From the NCBI GenBank assembly GCA_030688135.1, contig JAUYIW010000032.1, positions 1-33,060 of the forward strand: 33,060 bases of DNA, read 5' to 3'. The notes under the pieces were generated by a model. It saw only the letters and a program-made list of their open reading frames with translations. It made no database searches and was not told the DNA's origin. The position numbers and the translations under genes are program-made. Positions within the stretch are counted from its first letter, which is position 1; the number at the start of each line of letters is the position of its first letter. This DNA is from Candidatus Uhrbacteria bacterium (GTDB lineage Bacteria; Patescibacteriota; Patescibacteriia; UBA9934). Shown piece after piece: positions 21,543 through 29,283 of the stretch.

Positions 21543-21788
21543 TCACACTCTCTTGATTCTCTTCACGATATGAGTCCAGCCACAACTTGAGCATGTTAGT
21601 GTTATTAGCTTTTCCTCAATATCAACTTTAACAGGTACACCACAAGACCGATTTGGACAAGTAACAATGTCTGAGTACCTATCTATACCACGTGATAATT
21701 TATCTAAAATCTTTTCCTCTATTTCCAGAGTATATTCATTTTGTTTACGATATTTTTCAGTCTTTTCTTTATACTCAGGGTTTGTCAT
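21543..21788 (-). CDS. Small zinc-ribbon protein
   Basis: 81 residues. The first 40 are charged and helical (EYKEKTEKYRKQNEYTLEIE, then EKILDKL). The C-terminal half holds a C-x4-C (CPNRSC) and a C-x2-C (CSSC) pair spaced as in a zinc ribbon. I do not recognise a specific family; such proteins often bind nucleic acid or other proteins. Its ATG lies two bases after the stop of a tiny membrane-protein gene, so the two are probably translated together. There is no independent SD. Confidence 0.65.
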   Translation of the reverse strand: MTNPEYKEKTEKYRKQNEYTLEIEEKILDKLSRGIDRYSDIVTCPNRSCGVPVKVDIEEKLITLTCSSCGWTHIVKRIKRV

Positions 21789-21790
21789 AT

Positions 21791-21913
21791 CTAAAAATGA
21801 AAAATTTCTGGATAAACTCTATACGCAGCTAACAGAAAAATAATAGTGATTACTATCACGGATAGTACTGCTACTAGACGCCATATGTTAAAACTTTTTG
21901 GTGTGTCCTCCAT
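21791..21913 (-). CDS. Tiny single-pass membrane protein
   Basis: 40 residues from the ATG at 21913: a short polar N-terminus (MEDTPKSFNIWR), one hydrophobic helix (about residues 13-30) and a short C-terminus ending in FHF. It ends two bases before the start of the zinc-ribbon gene. No strong SD is visible; a TATAAT-like sequence lies near 21930. The length, single helix and coupling to the next gene support reality, but no homologue is known to me. Confidence 0.5.
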   Translation of the reverse strand: MEDTPKSFNIWRLVAVLSVIVITIIFLLAAYRVYPEIFHF

Positions 21914-22036
21914 ATAATCTTTGTTGGAGTTATTATATCACGGTTACAATCAATCCAAAAAAAGGACGAGCAAAACGCCCATACTTTCTTATACCTGTCG
22001 TTCTGTACTACTTACTACTAACTTCTTACTCCGCGA

Positions 22037-22456
22037 TTATTTAAACATCTTCCATGTTGGTCGCATAAACAAATATGTAGCAAGCGGGCCAAGAAGACCA
22101 AGAAGTGACGATCCAACGCCTAAGCCACTAACAATATTTATGATTACAGCAAGCGCTGCTACTACAAGCATTCCGTAAAAACCCATTAACTTCCACTTAA
22201 ATAACATTACAATAAAAACAATATTCGCAGCTGAGAAAATTGCCAACACATAACTAGCCCATGCTGGAATTATCATCATGACTTCTGTTGACGATGGAGC
22301 CGCAAGATTACCAATAAATCCTAAAACTGCGCCGATTAGAATTAAAACAAGCCATGCTGTAAGCCAAAAACCACGTTGACTCTTTCCTTCGGGTTTTGAC
22401 ATAGCCCCAGCTGGCCTGCCTGACATCTGGCTAGACTCTGGATTTAAACTATCCAT
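22037..22456 (-). CDS. Four-helix membrane protein
   Basis: 139 residues. A polar N-terminus of about 28 residues precedes four hydrophobic segments (about 31-51, 62-80, 84-101 and 104-128) and a short basic end (RPTWKMFK). No family is recognised. It follows the nucleotide-chemistry genes on the same strand at a 29-bp distance, so it could be cotranscribed with them. Confidence 0.75.
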   Translation of the reverse strand: MDSLNPESSQMSGRPAGAMSKPEGKSQRGFWLTAWLVLILIGAVLGFIGNLAAPSSTEVMMIIPAWASYVLAIFSAANIVFIVMLFKWKLMGFYGMLVVAALAVIINIVSGLGVGSSLLGLLGPLATYLFMRPTWKMFK

Positions 22457-22485
22457 AAAAAAAATTATTAACTTATGTGACTAAA

Positions 22486-22938
22486 TCATACCATGTTAGC
22501 GAAATACGCAATAGAACCGTAGAGCTCAATTGACTTCATGCCTAATATTTCTTCACGGGACTCAATATTGGGAATCTTATTCAATAAATAAATTGGCTTC
22601 CCCAAATGAAACGCTAAGCCCATCTCGAGCAACGTATTTGCTCCTATGTAACTCTGAATCCCACGCTTATCTTCATTCGCCACCAATATTACGTCTGCCC
22701 ATTCAACTTTTTTAAAATGACTTCGCATTGCCTCGCTTTTCCTTTGCCAAATCCAACTATCGTCATTTGCTTCTTTCTTTCGCTGCGTATAATAGTCAAG
22801 CACAGAGATCATTTGACCGTGATCGTCTTCAATCATCGACGGCGGCAACTTCACCTCATGTCCAAACGATTCTAACTCTGCGCAGATTTCCTGCATACGA
22901 TTATAAAATGCAATGCTACCGCAAAGAGTAATTTTCAT
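22486..22938 (-). CDS. Nucleoside 2-deoxyribosyltransferase-like protein
   Basis: 150 residues with the Rossmann-like fold of the deoxyribosyltransferase/DUF4406 group. It begins MKITLCGSIAF and has a central WADVILVANEDKRGIQSYIG segment and an ANTLLEMGLAFHLGKPIYLLN block, where the E of LLEMG aligns with the catalytic Glu of the family. Members move deoxyribose between bases or hydrolyse nucleoside monophosphates. The gene starts one base after the Nudix stop and follows CYTH and Nudix genes, which suggests nucleotide salvage or house-cleaning. Confidence 0.7.
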   Translation of the reverse strand: MKITLCGSIAFYNRMQEICAELESFGHEVKLPPSMIEDDHGQMISVLDYYTQRKKEANDDSWIWQRKSEAMRSHFKKVEWADVILVANEDKRGIQSYIGANTLLEMGLAFHLGKPIYLLNKIPNIESREEILGMKSIELYGSIAYFANMV

Positions 22939-22939
22939 A

Positions 22940-23350
22940 TTATTTGAATGGCGAATACCCAGTTAACAAAAGATTCTCATTGGAAAGAAGTAGCGGTTCT
23001 GGTAGATCACCCCAATCAAACCAATGCCAGCCTTCGCATTTATGAGGTTCGCAATTTTGTACTTCCCCGCTCTTCCAATCAGCGACCATCCAAACAGTTA
23101 TGTAGTGAACGCCTTCTTCATGGCCACAATCATTTGTTGTATGAACGTGCCTAATATTGTCAATTTCGACTCCTGCCTCTTCCATTGTTTCCCGCCGAGC
23201 GCATTGCTCAAAAGATTCAAACCACTCTAAATGACCTCCTGGAGTTGACCACTTACCACCGCCAGCACCAATTCTTTTACCAAACAAAACCATGCCGTCT
23301 TTAACGATTAGTACTCCAACACCGACCTTTGGACGTCGACTCTCATCCAT
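22940..23350 (-). CDS. Nudix hydrolase
   Basis: 136 residues with a perfect Nudix box at 39-61 (G-x5-E-x7-R-E-x2-E-E-x-G-V, containing E54, E57 and E58 for metal binding). The N-terminal RPKVGVGVLIVKDGMVLFGKR segment and the GKWSTPGGHLEWFES stretch resemble NUDT15/MutT-like enzymes that hydrolyse nucleoside triphosphates or their damaged forms. The exact substrate is not determinable. It lies three bases after the CYTH gene and one base before the deoxyribosyltransferase-like gene, in a tight operon. Confidence 0.93.
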   Translation of the reverse strand: MDESRRPKVGVGVLIVKDGMVLFGKRIGAGGGKWSTPGGHLEWFESFEQCARRETMEEAGVEIDNIRHVHTTNDCGHEEGVHYITVWMVADWKSGEVQNCEPHKCEGWHWFDWGDLPEPLLLSNENLLLTGYSPFK

Positions 23351-23353
23351 AAA

Positions 23354-23866
23354 CTATAAAGCTTTATAATATTTTAGCACGTCTCCACCAGTCCAAGGCT
23401 TTGCGTCATCACGACTAAATCCAAGCTTTTCCACCCACTCAAAGACCGCCTGTTCATCTTTACCTTCTATTTCCATTAACGTAGGAACTCCTGGGATTGT
23501 ATCGAACTCAAATAACACGCCTTCCAAAGAATAAGATAAACGATGCTTCTTATAACTATCAACTTCTGCATAGTCTAGCCTACCCATAATCTCCTTCATG
23601 ATCTCAAAATTATCAACGCTTACCTGAAGCTCTTCTTCAATTTTAACACCCTTTTTACTAATCTTGTGTTTGAAAGTGAGTTCATTAGTCTCTCCCTTTG
23701 TTCTCAACCGAAGTCTGTAATCCTGATTTTTTAGAGAGCGACTCGCAGTGTCATAATATATTACATCCATGTCTCCTTCAAAAAATTTCTTTGCCCCTAA
23801 AGCTAAAAGCTTAGCTACAACATCATCAACATTTACTTCTAGAATTTTTACTTCTACTTCTTTCAT
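23354..23866 (-). CDS. CYTH-domain protein (class IV adenylate cyclase / triphosphatase type)
   Basis: 170 residues. The defining ExExK motif is at 3-7 (EVEVK). The following strands carry alternating charged residues (YRLRLRTKG, ELTFKHK, KHRLSYSLEGVLFEFDTIPGVPTLMEIEG) that line the triphosphate tunnel. Known members are CyaB-type adenylate cyclases, thiamine triphosphatases or inorganic triphosphatases. Sequence alone cannot choose, but triphosphatase is plausible beside a Nudix hydrolase. It is the first gene of the cluster, and repeat E1 lies 26 bp upstream of its start. Confidence 0.9.
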   Translation of the reverse strand: MKEVEVKILEVNVDDVVAKLLALGAKKFFEGDMDVIYYDTASRSLKNQDYRLRLRTKGETNELTFKHKISKKGVKIEEELQVSVDNFEIMKEIMGRLDYAEVDSYKKHRLSYSLEGVLFEFDTIPGVPTLMEIEGKDEQAVFEWVEKLGFSRDDAKPWTGGDVLKYYKAL

Positions 23867-23892
23867 AGTGATAGCTTATAGGTTTTAGGTGT

Positions 23893-23982
23893 TACCACCT
23901 TTCGCCAAGCTGAAGGTGGTCCGCCCACGTTCTGCGTGGCGGAGGGATTAGGCTCGCGTAGGGGCAACCCAATGTGGTTGCC
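23893..23982. repeat. 90-bp repeat E1, inverted partner of E2
   Basis: Identical to the reverse complement of 24980-25069 except for one base. Three hairpins lie in series: ACCACCTT/AAGGTGGT (23894-23901 with 23913-23920), a CCGCC.ACG/CGTGGCGG stem, and GGCAACC/GGTTGCC. No coding content. Confidence 0.9.
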
Positions 23983-23999
23983 CGGTGGGTATTAGGTTT

Positions 24000-24059
24000 T
24001 ACCACCTTTCGCAAAACCGTTGGTGGTCCGCCTACGTTATGTGTGGCGGAGGAATCACC
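24000..24059. repeat. Degenerate half copy of repeat E
   Basis: ACCACCTTTCGCAAAACC, then TGGTGGTCCGCCTACG and GTGTGGCGGAGGAATC, aligns with the first 60 bp of E1, with mismatches. It follows E1 in direct orientation. The rest of 24060-24303 has G-rich hairpin-prone tracts (GGGGGTTTGGGGGACGGAGT then ACCCCC; GGGTTACAGAACCC) and no gene. Confidence 0.7.
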
Positions 24060-24303
24060 AAATGCCGAGTGTGATCGGAAGGCGGAAGCAGTTTCTTTCC
24101 TCCATTTCTTTGCTGCTTCAAAGAAATAGGGCCTGGGGGTTTGGGGGACGGAGTACCCCCATTGGTTAATCGAGATGTGTAGGAGTTGGGTTACAGAACC
24201 CTTTTGACAAGAGGGCGTGGAACCCCCGCCCCTACGGTTAGGATAATAACTCCGTTGTGACTTTAGACTTTCGGCCTCCTTAGTGTGCCTCATACTCGTA
24301 TAT

Positions 24304-24332
24304 TTGACAAATTCGATAATTTGCTGCATTAT
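24304..24332 (+). promoter_or_regulatory. Promoter of the 24380 gene
   Basis: TTGACA (24304-24309), 17 bp, CATTAT (24327-24332). Confidence 0.7.
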
Positions 24333-24379
24333 CTTCTTGCGCCGGGAAACGCCACATCAAACCATTAGAAAAGAGAAAA

Positions 24380-24895
24380 ATGAAGGTCTTCCTTTTTTAC
24401 CTCGCAGATCGCGATTTCTTCAACTGTTGCCTAGCGCACATAGGGGGCCAAAAGTTCAAAACCAAGGGATACGATCCATGTCGAATGGACAAGATCATTG
24501 ACGCTCGCTACAGAAGACGGGGCTATCAAGTATATTGGTTACTACTAGGTAGGCCAAATAACAAGGCTATACCTTTTCTCGACAGATTCCCTGACCAGCT
24601 GAGTCCAGCGGATGAAGACGTCATCATCCCTGCTGGAATCTGCTTCCGTAGCCTCACATTACAACGCATAAAGCCAAAGCCTAGCTATGTGCTAAAGCAA
24701 CTTCCACGACCAACGTCACACCTAGTACTTGGTGGTTTTCACAGATATGAATGCGTGGAGCAGTTTGCAACGTCCGCAAGGGTCTCTGGCGTGAACACCG
24801 ACATCGACGACGACCTTACCGACCAATTCTTCAGAATCACAAATGAACAGGGAGAAATCCCGCTGATTCGTCAAGAAATTCGCCCTGTTTACTGA
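24380..24895 (+). CDS. Hypothetical protein, solitary cassette gene between inverted repeats
   Basis: 171 residues from the ATG after GAAAAGAG. The protein is basic overall, with three cysteines and no membrane helix or signal peptide. Recognisable stretches are YRRRGYQVYWLLLGRPNNKA, RFPDQLSPADEDVIIPAGIC and a C-terminal TDQFFRITNEQGEIPLIRQE. No known domain is seen. The gene sits alone on the plus strand with its own promoter and terminator, and the whole unit is enclosed by near-identical 90-bp inverted repeats E1 and E2, which makes mobility plausible (inference). Confidence 0.7.
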   Translation: MKVFLFYLADRDFFNCCLAHIGGQKFKTKGYDPCRMDKIIDARYRRRGYQVYWLLLGRPNNKAIPFLDRFPDQLSPADEDVIIPAGICFRSLTLQRIKPKPSYVLKQLPRPTSHLVLGGFHRYECVEQFATSARVSGVNTDIDDDLTDQFFRITNEQGEIPLIRQEIRPVY

Positions 24896-24904
24896 CAGGC
24901 ACTT

Positions 24905-24935
24905 ACTGTCGTACTTGCGACAGTTTTCTTTTTTC
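24905..24935 (+). terminator. Intrinsic terminator of the 24380 gene
   Basis: ACTGTCG (24905-24911) pairs with CGACAGT (24918-24924), followed by TTTCTTTTTT. Confidence 0.9.
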
Positions 24936-24979
24936 ACGATTTGAGCTATGGTGGAGTCCATAATACCTATATTCTACCT

Positions 24980-25069
24980 GGCAACCACATTGGGTTGCCA
25001 CTACGCGAGCCTAATCCCTCCGCCACGCAGAACGTGGGCGGACCACCTTCAGCTTGGCGAAAGGTGGTA
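24980..25069. repeat. 90-bp repeat E2, inverted partner of E1
   Basis: 89 of 90 bases match the reverse complement of 23893-23982. It ends 18 bp before the era ATG, so the era leader is repeat sequence followed by a TAACCTA microsatellite. No promoter or SD for era is visible outside it. Confidence 0.9.
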
Positions 25070-25087
25070 AAACCTATAACCTAACCT

Positions 25088-25945
25088 ATGAAATCAGGAT
25101 TTGCGGTCATGATTGGCCGATCAAACGTTGGAAAATCAACTTTACTTAACTCCCTTGTTGGCACAAAAGTGGCAATTACAACTCCAAAGCCACAAACCAC
25201 TCGCAAGCCAGTTCAAGGAGTGCTCACAACTGACGAAGGTCAGGTTGTTTTTGTGGATACTCCTGGAGTAATGCAAAAAGCAAGAGATCCACTTACAAAA
25301 AAATTATTGCAATGGGTTGAAGATTCACTAAGAGATATTGAAGTAATACTTTATGTTGTCGATCCTACTCGTCCAATTGGAAATGAGGAAAAGAAAGCAA
25401 TGCAGTTAATAGCAGGTGTTCAAAAACCAAAACTACTCGTAATTAATAAAATCGATGAAAAATCATCAAATAGAAACATAGCCTTTTATAGAGATCTTTT
25501 TAATAACGATACCTTTGACGCAATGGTTGAAGTTTCAGCGATTCGAGGAACAAATTTGGATCTTATAAAGCGTTGGATTTTTGAAAACTTACCCGAAGGA
25601 GAATTAATGTATCCAGAAAGTGACATTTCAAATATGCGGAAAGAGGAGCAAATCGCTGAACTCATTCGTGAAAAACTATTTCTGCGTTTGCGCCAAGAAG
25701 TTCCCTACTCTACTCATGTTGAGGTAGAAGAGATTGACCAGCGAAAAAATGGAGTTGTCTATATTAAGGCAGTTATATACACAACAGACGAAAGATATAA
25801 AAGTATGATAATCGGAAAAGAAGGACGCGGTATTTCCGAAATCGGACGCGCAACGCGTAATGAACTTGAAGCTGTAACGCAACAAAAATTCTACCTAGAT
25901 CTTAATGTCCAGGTAGATTCTAGATGGCTTGATCGACTTGTTTAG
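25088..25945 (+). CDS. era: GTPase Era
   Basis: A ribosome-assembly GTPase that binds the 3' end of 16S rRNA. It has 285 residues. The G1 loop is GRSNVGKS (10-17), G3 is DTPG (57-60) and G4 is NKID (120-123). The C-terminal KH RNA-binding domain (about 200-285) includes IIGKEGRGISEIGRATRNEL and the closing VQVDSRWLDRL. Length is near the usual 295-300. No SD precedes the ATG and the leader is repeat E2. The stop codon directly abuts the stop of the convergent thioredoxin-like gene. Confidence 0.96.
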   Translation: MKSGFAVMIGRSNVGKSTLLNSLVGTKVAITTPKPQTTRKPVQGVLTTDEGQVVFVDTPGVMQKARDPLTKKLLQWVEDSLRDIEVILYVVDPTRPIGNEEKKAMQLIAGVQKPKLLVINKIDEKSSNRNIAFYRDLFNNDTFDAMVEVSAIRGTNLDLIKRWIFENLPEGELMYPESDISNMRKEEQIAELIREKLFLRLRQEVPYSTHVEVEEIDQRKNGVVYIKAVIYTTDERYKSMIIGKEGRGISEIGRATRNELEAVTQQKFYLDLNVQVDSRWLDRLV

Positions 25946-26206
25946 CTACTCGCCCTTTGCCCAAGCAACCAAAGCGTCGTAATCAGACGAACCACATAAA
26001 AACTTCTTTGAGTCAGTATTGTAGAAAAATGGAACGCCTCCGCAAAGTCCGGTATCGTACTCTTCCATCTTTTTGGCGTTTTCATCACTATTCCACACCT
26101 CGAACTTCTCTACATTAACCTTATTTTCCTTTTCCATTTTTTCAACTAAAGGTATCATTTCGATACAATGCGGACATGTTTCGCCAAAAAATTCAAGTAA
26201 AGACAT
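25946..26206 (-). CDS. Small thioredoxin/glutaredoxin-like protein
   Basis: 86 residues, one thioredoxin fold. The active site CPHC is at residues 11-14 after FFGETC. A cis-proline loop (GVPFF) follows near residue 58, preceded by an extra Cys, and another Cys lies near residue 71. No signal peptide, so it is cytoplasmic. It probably acts as a dithiol-disulfide oxidoreductase. It is convergent with era (the two stops form TAGCTA with no gap) and divergent from the FecR-like gene. Confidence 0.85.
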   Translation of the reverse strand: MSLLEFFGETCPHCIEMIPLVEKMEKENKVNVEKFEVWNSDENAKKMEEYDTGLCGGVPFFYNTDSKKFLCGSSDYDALVAWAKGE

Positions 26207-26242
26207 AGTGTGTAAGTTATAATATCAAATTAGAAGATACAA

Positions 26243-26806
26243 ATGGAACGCATAAATTCTACCACATTGATGCTGATCTTGACCATTACAATGCTGTCAG
26301 CCGTGCTTTTAGTTGGGAATCGGTTTGATGCAAAGTGGGCAGGAGGCGAAGGCTACGAAGCTCATGCTACTGCAATCGTTAATGATAATCTGTATTCTCG
26401 AGGTGAAATAATTTCAAGTGGAGACGAATGGCTGGAAGTTAATTTCGATAATACTAAGATTTTGATGTATAAAGACTCTGAAATCAAGCTTGTCGACGGT
26501 CGACCGAATAAACTAGAAGTTTCACTTATTCAAGGCAGGATTGTAGTAATTGGAAATCTAACTGTGAGCACACGTGACGTTCGCACAGTAGTAGATGGAA
26601 CGGCATCGATTGTGCATTATAGCTGGCTTGATCAGATCGAAATTGTAAGCATTGATGGTTCGCTAAAACTTTACCGAGATGACCGCATTGAAGACTTTTC
26701 AGGAAAGGCACTTCAAACAGCAACACTATCGCCATATACCGATGAAGAAATCGATTTTGACGCTTCCACATCTTCGGCATCGGATTTTTACGACTGGGCA
26801 TTGTAG
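26243..26806 (+). CDS. Membrane-anchored FecR-like protein
   Basis: 187 residues. An N-terminal anchor helix (about residues 7-25) is followed by a beta-rich domain with the FecR-type pattern: a sensitising GEIISSGDEWLEVNF strand pair, then DSEIKL and VSLIQGRIVVIG, then VSTRDVRTVVDGTASIVHY. This domain binds ligands or signals in anti-sigma systems, but no sigma or anti-sigma partner is encoded nearby. The C-terminus is acidic with a Ser-rich linker. It probably faces the outside. The gene shares a 36-bp spacer with the divergent thioredoxin-like gene, containing TTATAAT near 26217. Confidence 0.72.
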   Translation: MERINSTTLMLILTITMLSAVLLVGNRFDAKWAGGEGYEAHATAIVNDNLYSRGEIISSGDEWLEVNFDNTKILMYKDSEIKLVDGRPNKLEVSLIQGRIVVIGNLTVSTRDVRTVVDGTASIVHYSWLDQIEIVSIDGSLKLYRDDRIEDFSGKALQTATLSPYTDEEIDFDASTSSASDFYDWAL

Positions 26807-26859
26807 CCTACCTTCACTACTAGTCCCGAGCCAATAACTAGCCATAGCATAGCGCCAGC

Positions 26860-26888
26860 TTGACATTCTGGCATTTTTTTGATACCTT
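26860..26888 (+). promoter_or_regulatory. Promoter of the 26944 gene
   Basis: TTGACA (26860-26865), 17 bp, TACCTT (26883-26888). Confidence 0.7.
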
Positions 26889-26943
26889 AGGCCCTCGATT
26901 AAAATCGTGGTCGAGAAACAAAACAACCAGAAGCGGAGGGAAA

Positions 26944-27732
26944 ATGGTTTACCACCCAACCTGGATTATAACCGAAAGTATCTACGCAAATCCAAACAGG
27001 ATCGTACTAGAGCATGTGCGTGGCGACATCTTTGTTGACCGTACAACGTTCCGGCACACTGACGAACGGATCGTACCAGTCTACTTCGAAGTCAAGCCAG
27101 AGCATAGCCCATGCGTCTTCTTCGTACCCGAACTCCCAGACGGCGGAAGGATGAGGATTATCTTCGCAGCCTGTCGCAAAGCTCTAATCGAAGGTACGTG
27201 TACAGATATTCGTACAATCGGCAAACTGAACATAGGCAGATGGCAAAGGAAGTCAATCTTCGTGCAAGTAAGAAAAGAGGAGGCTCTTGACCGCTATCCG
27301 CCAGTTGTTGGTAAGTTCATCATTGACTGTTCAGGAATCACCAAGGCACGCTATTTACGTGACCAGGTTATTAATGGAAAAATGAATCAACTTTGTCTTT
27401 CTGGTGAGTGCGATCAAGAGTTGCTGTCTGGTGTGACTGGAAACTTTGAAAGCAACGAAGGATTTCAAAAGCTTCTGAAAATAAAATCCACGGAACTCAA
27501 GGCAGAAATTAAACCCGGCGAATACAGCAGCAACCATGTAAAAGCCTATGTTCACCGTGCACGAATAGCCGATGAAACTGTTTACCGAATCTTTGTAACA
27601 GGTAGCACAGAAGTGATTGTGACCAAATTCCTTTTTGCCCTTGTAAGCGGATCTTGCGAACCCACAGGGAATCTTGGAAAAGTAAATCGCGCAAAAGTAC
27701 TTGCTTTGCACCTGCGTGCTCAAGTTCTCTGA
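26944..27732 (+). CDS. Hypothetical protein, solitary cassette gene
   Basis: 262 residues from the ATG at 26944, which has GGAGGG five bases upstream; an open extension to 26860 overlaps the promoter and is rejected. There is no signal peptide or membrane helix. The N-terminal half is beta-rich (RIVLEHVRGDIFVDRTTFRH) and the C-terminal half has Lys-rich helices. No domain is recognised. It has its own promoter and a strong terminator on the plus strand, as with the genes at 9047, 20205, 20666 and 24380. Its first half uses GC-ending codons more than the flanking genes do. Confidence 0.75.
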   Translation: MVYHPTWIITESIYANPNRIVLEHVRGDIFVDRTTFRHTDERIVPVYFEVKPEHSPCVFFVPELPDGGRMRIIFAACRKALIEGTCTDIRTIGKLNIGRWQRKSIFVQVRKEEALDRYPPVVGKFIIDCSGITKARYLRDQVINGKMNQLCLSGECDQELLSGVTGNFESNEGFQKLLKIKSTELKAEIKPGEYSSNHVKAYVHRARIADETVYRIFVTGSTEVIVTKFLFALVSGSCEPTGNLGKVNRAKVLALHLRAQVL

Positions 27733-27742
27733 TCTAACTCAA

Positions 27743-27793
27743 AACGCCTCAGTCAAAGGACAGCTGTCCTACGGCTAGAGGCGTTCTTTTTTT
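27743..27793 (+). terminator. Intrinsic terminator of the 26944 gene
   Basis: AACGCCTC (27743-27750) pairs with GAGGCGTT (27778-27785), followed by C and seven T. The loop contains the palindrome GGACAGCTGTCC. Confidence 0.9.
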
Positions 27794-27813
27794 ATCTACG
27801 TTTAGCGTTAATC

Positions 27814-27849
27814 AAAAACGGTTCGTCACCGAGTGAAGGACCGTTTTTT
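27814..27849 (-). terminator. Terminator of the beta-CASP gene
   Basis: AAAAACGGT (27814-27822) pairs perfectly with ACCGTTTTT (27840-27848), with an inner TCAC/GTGA. It lies 10 bp past the minus-strand stop and gives a T run on that strand. It also backs up the convergent cassette terminator. Confidence 0.8.
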
Positions 27850-27858
27850 AAAGCTATA

Positions 27859-29232
27859 CTAAAACTCAAAGCTCTCGTAAATCTTCGGTATTATAATTTC
27901 TGACTTAATCTTGTCACTTAAAAACTTCTTAAACTCCTCTTTTACTTCTGGATCTCCGTGAACTAAAAAAATTTTTGCAATGTCCCCTTTTTTAGGTTTA
28001 AGCCATTTTGCAAGTTTATTTCTATCGCCATGCGCAGAAAAAGAGCTAATCACAGACACCTCAGCGTTTACCGCAACTTTTTCACGAAATATTGAAACTT
28101 CTTTAGCTCCATCTTGAATCTGCCTTCCCAAAGTCTCCTCAGCCTGAAATCCAATAATCAATACCCCACTCTTCTTATCCTCAAGATATCGTTTTAAATG
28201 ATGTAGCACTCGCCCACCTGTCATCATGCCGCTTCCGGCAATAATAATTTTTGGACGTGTGTCATCGTTTATTGTTTTTGAACCTGCTACATCTAATGTT
28301 AAAATCAAATTTTTAAAACTAAAAAAATCTTTATCTGGACTTAGAACAATTGACCTATCAAAATCAAGATAGTCACTATATTGCTGATATGCTTCAGTTG
28401 TACGAATTGCAAGCGGACTGTCTAGATAGATTGGAACCTTTGGGATTTCGTTTTTGTCTATTAATTCATCCAACTCATACAATAACTCTTGCGTTCTTTC
28501 AATTGAAAAAGCTGGAATTATTAATGTGCCACCTCGCTCAATTACTCGTTTTACATTATCTACCAATAATCCACCTCGCTCGGCAACTGGCGCATGGTCT
28601 CTGTTGCCATATGTTGATTCAACAATAGCAATGTCAGCTTTTGAAATCGATTCTGTTCCAGGTAAAATTGGAATATTGTCGTTTCCAACATCGCCACTAA
28701 ACAAAAAACGTTTTTGCTCTCCGCCCTTCAATTCTGAACCGGGTACGTCAATCGTTACATAAGCAGATCCTAGAATATGTCCAACGTCATGAAACATCGC
28801 TTTAAGTCCTGGCGCTGGTTCAAACTCTGCGTGATAATTAATAGTAGTAGACAGCTCAAACATTTTTGCTACTTCATCTTCCGAGTACAAAACTTCATCC
28901 CTACACTTAATAGCATTTTCGCGCATAACATTTAGCGCATCCTCGAGTACTAATCTAGAAAGAGTTTGTGTTGGCGGAGTCATAAATACCTTGCCTGTAA
29001 AGCCTTCGCGTACAAGCTTTGGAATTCTTCCTATGTGATCAAAATGAGCGTGCGTAACGATTACAGCATCGATAGATTTTGGTTCAAACTGAAATTCTTC
29101 GTAATTCTTTTTTCCGCACATGCGTTCGCCCTGAAACATTCCACAATCTACTAAAATCTTTGCGTCGGAAGTTTCCAATAAAAAACAAGACCCTGTCACG
29201 CCACGAACCGCTCCGTGAAAGGAAATATTCAT
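27859..29232 (-). CDS. Metallo-beta-lactamase / beta-CASP RNA nuclease
   Basis: 457 residues. The N-terminal metallo-beta-lactamase fold has HAHFDH (61-66) and GHILGSAYV, and the beta-CASP insert follows with SGDVGNDNIPILPG, the ESTYGNRDH motif and the IIAGSGMMTGGRVLHHL block. The C-terminal SAHGDR and LVHGDPEVK complete the metal site. This matches the CPSF73/YSH1-type RNA exonuclease family (COG1236), active on RNA in the cytoplasm. It probably takes part in RNA maturation or decay. A TTAGCTTTTAGC microsatellite lies directly upstream. Confidence 0.94.
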   Translation of the reverse strand: MNISFHGAVRGVTGSCFLLETSDAKILVDCGMFQGERMCGKKNYEEFQFEPKSIDAVIVTHAHFDHIGRIPKLVREGFTGKVFMTPPTQTLSRLVLEDALNVMRENAIKCRDEVLYSEDEVAKMFELSTTINYHAEFEPAPGLKAMFHDVGHILGSAYVTIDVPGSELKGGEQKRFLFSGDVGNDNIPILPGTESISKADIAIVESTYGNRDHAPVAERGGLLVDNVKRVIERGGTLIIPAFSIERTQELLYELDELIDKNEIPKVPIYLDSPLAIRTTEAYQQYSDYLDFDRSIVLSPDKDFFSFKNLILTLDVAGSKTINDDTRPKIIIAGSGMMTGGRVLHHLKRYLEDKKSGVLIIGFQAEETLGRQIQDGAKEVSIFREKVAVNAEVSVISSFSAHGDRNKLAKWLKPKKGDIAKIFLVHGDPEVKEEFKKFLSDKIKSEIIIPKIYESFEF

Positions 29233-29283
29233 ACGATTAGCTTTTAGCTGTTAGCTCTGTAAGCGAGCTGATTTATAATATAA

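Noticed and set aside
23892-24329. 145-codon minus-strand frame upstream of the CYTH gene
   Set aside because: It runs through repeats E1 and the partial E copy and G-rich tracts, with low-complexity, Pro/Arg/Ser-rich translation and no conserved pattern.
25946-26206. Treating the CPHC protein as part of the extracellular disulfide system at 29.9-30.9 kb
   Set aside because: It has no signal peptide or membrane helix, so it is cytoplasmic, and it is not linked to that operon.
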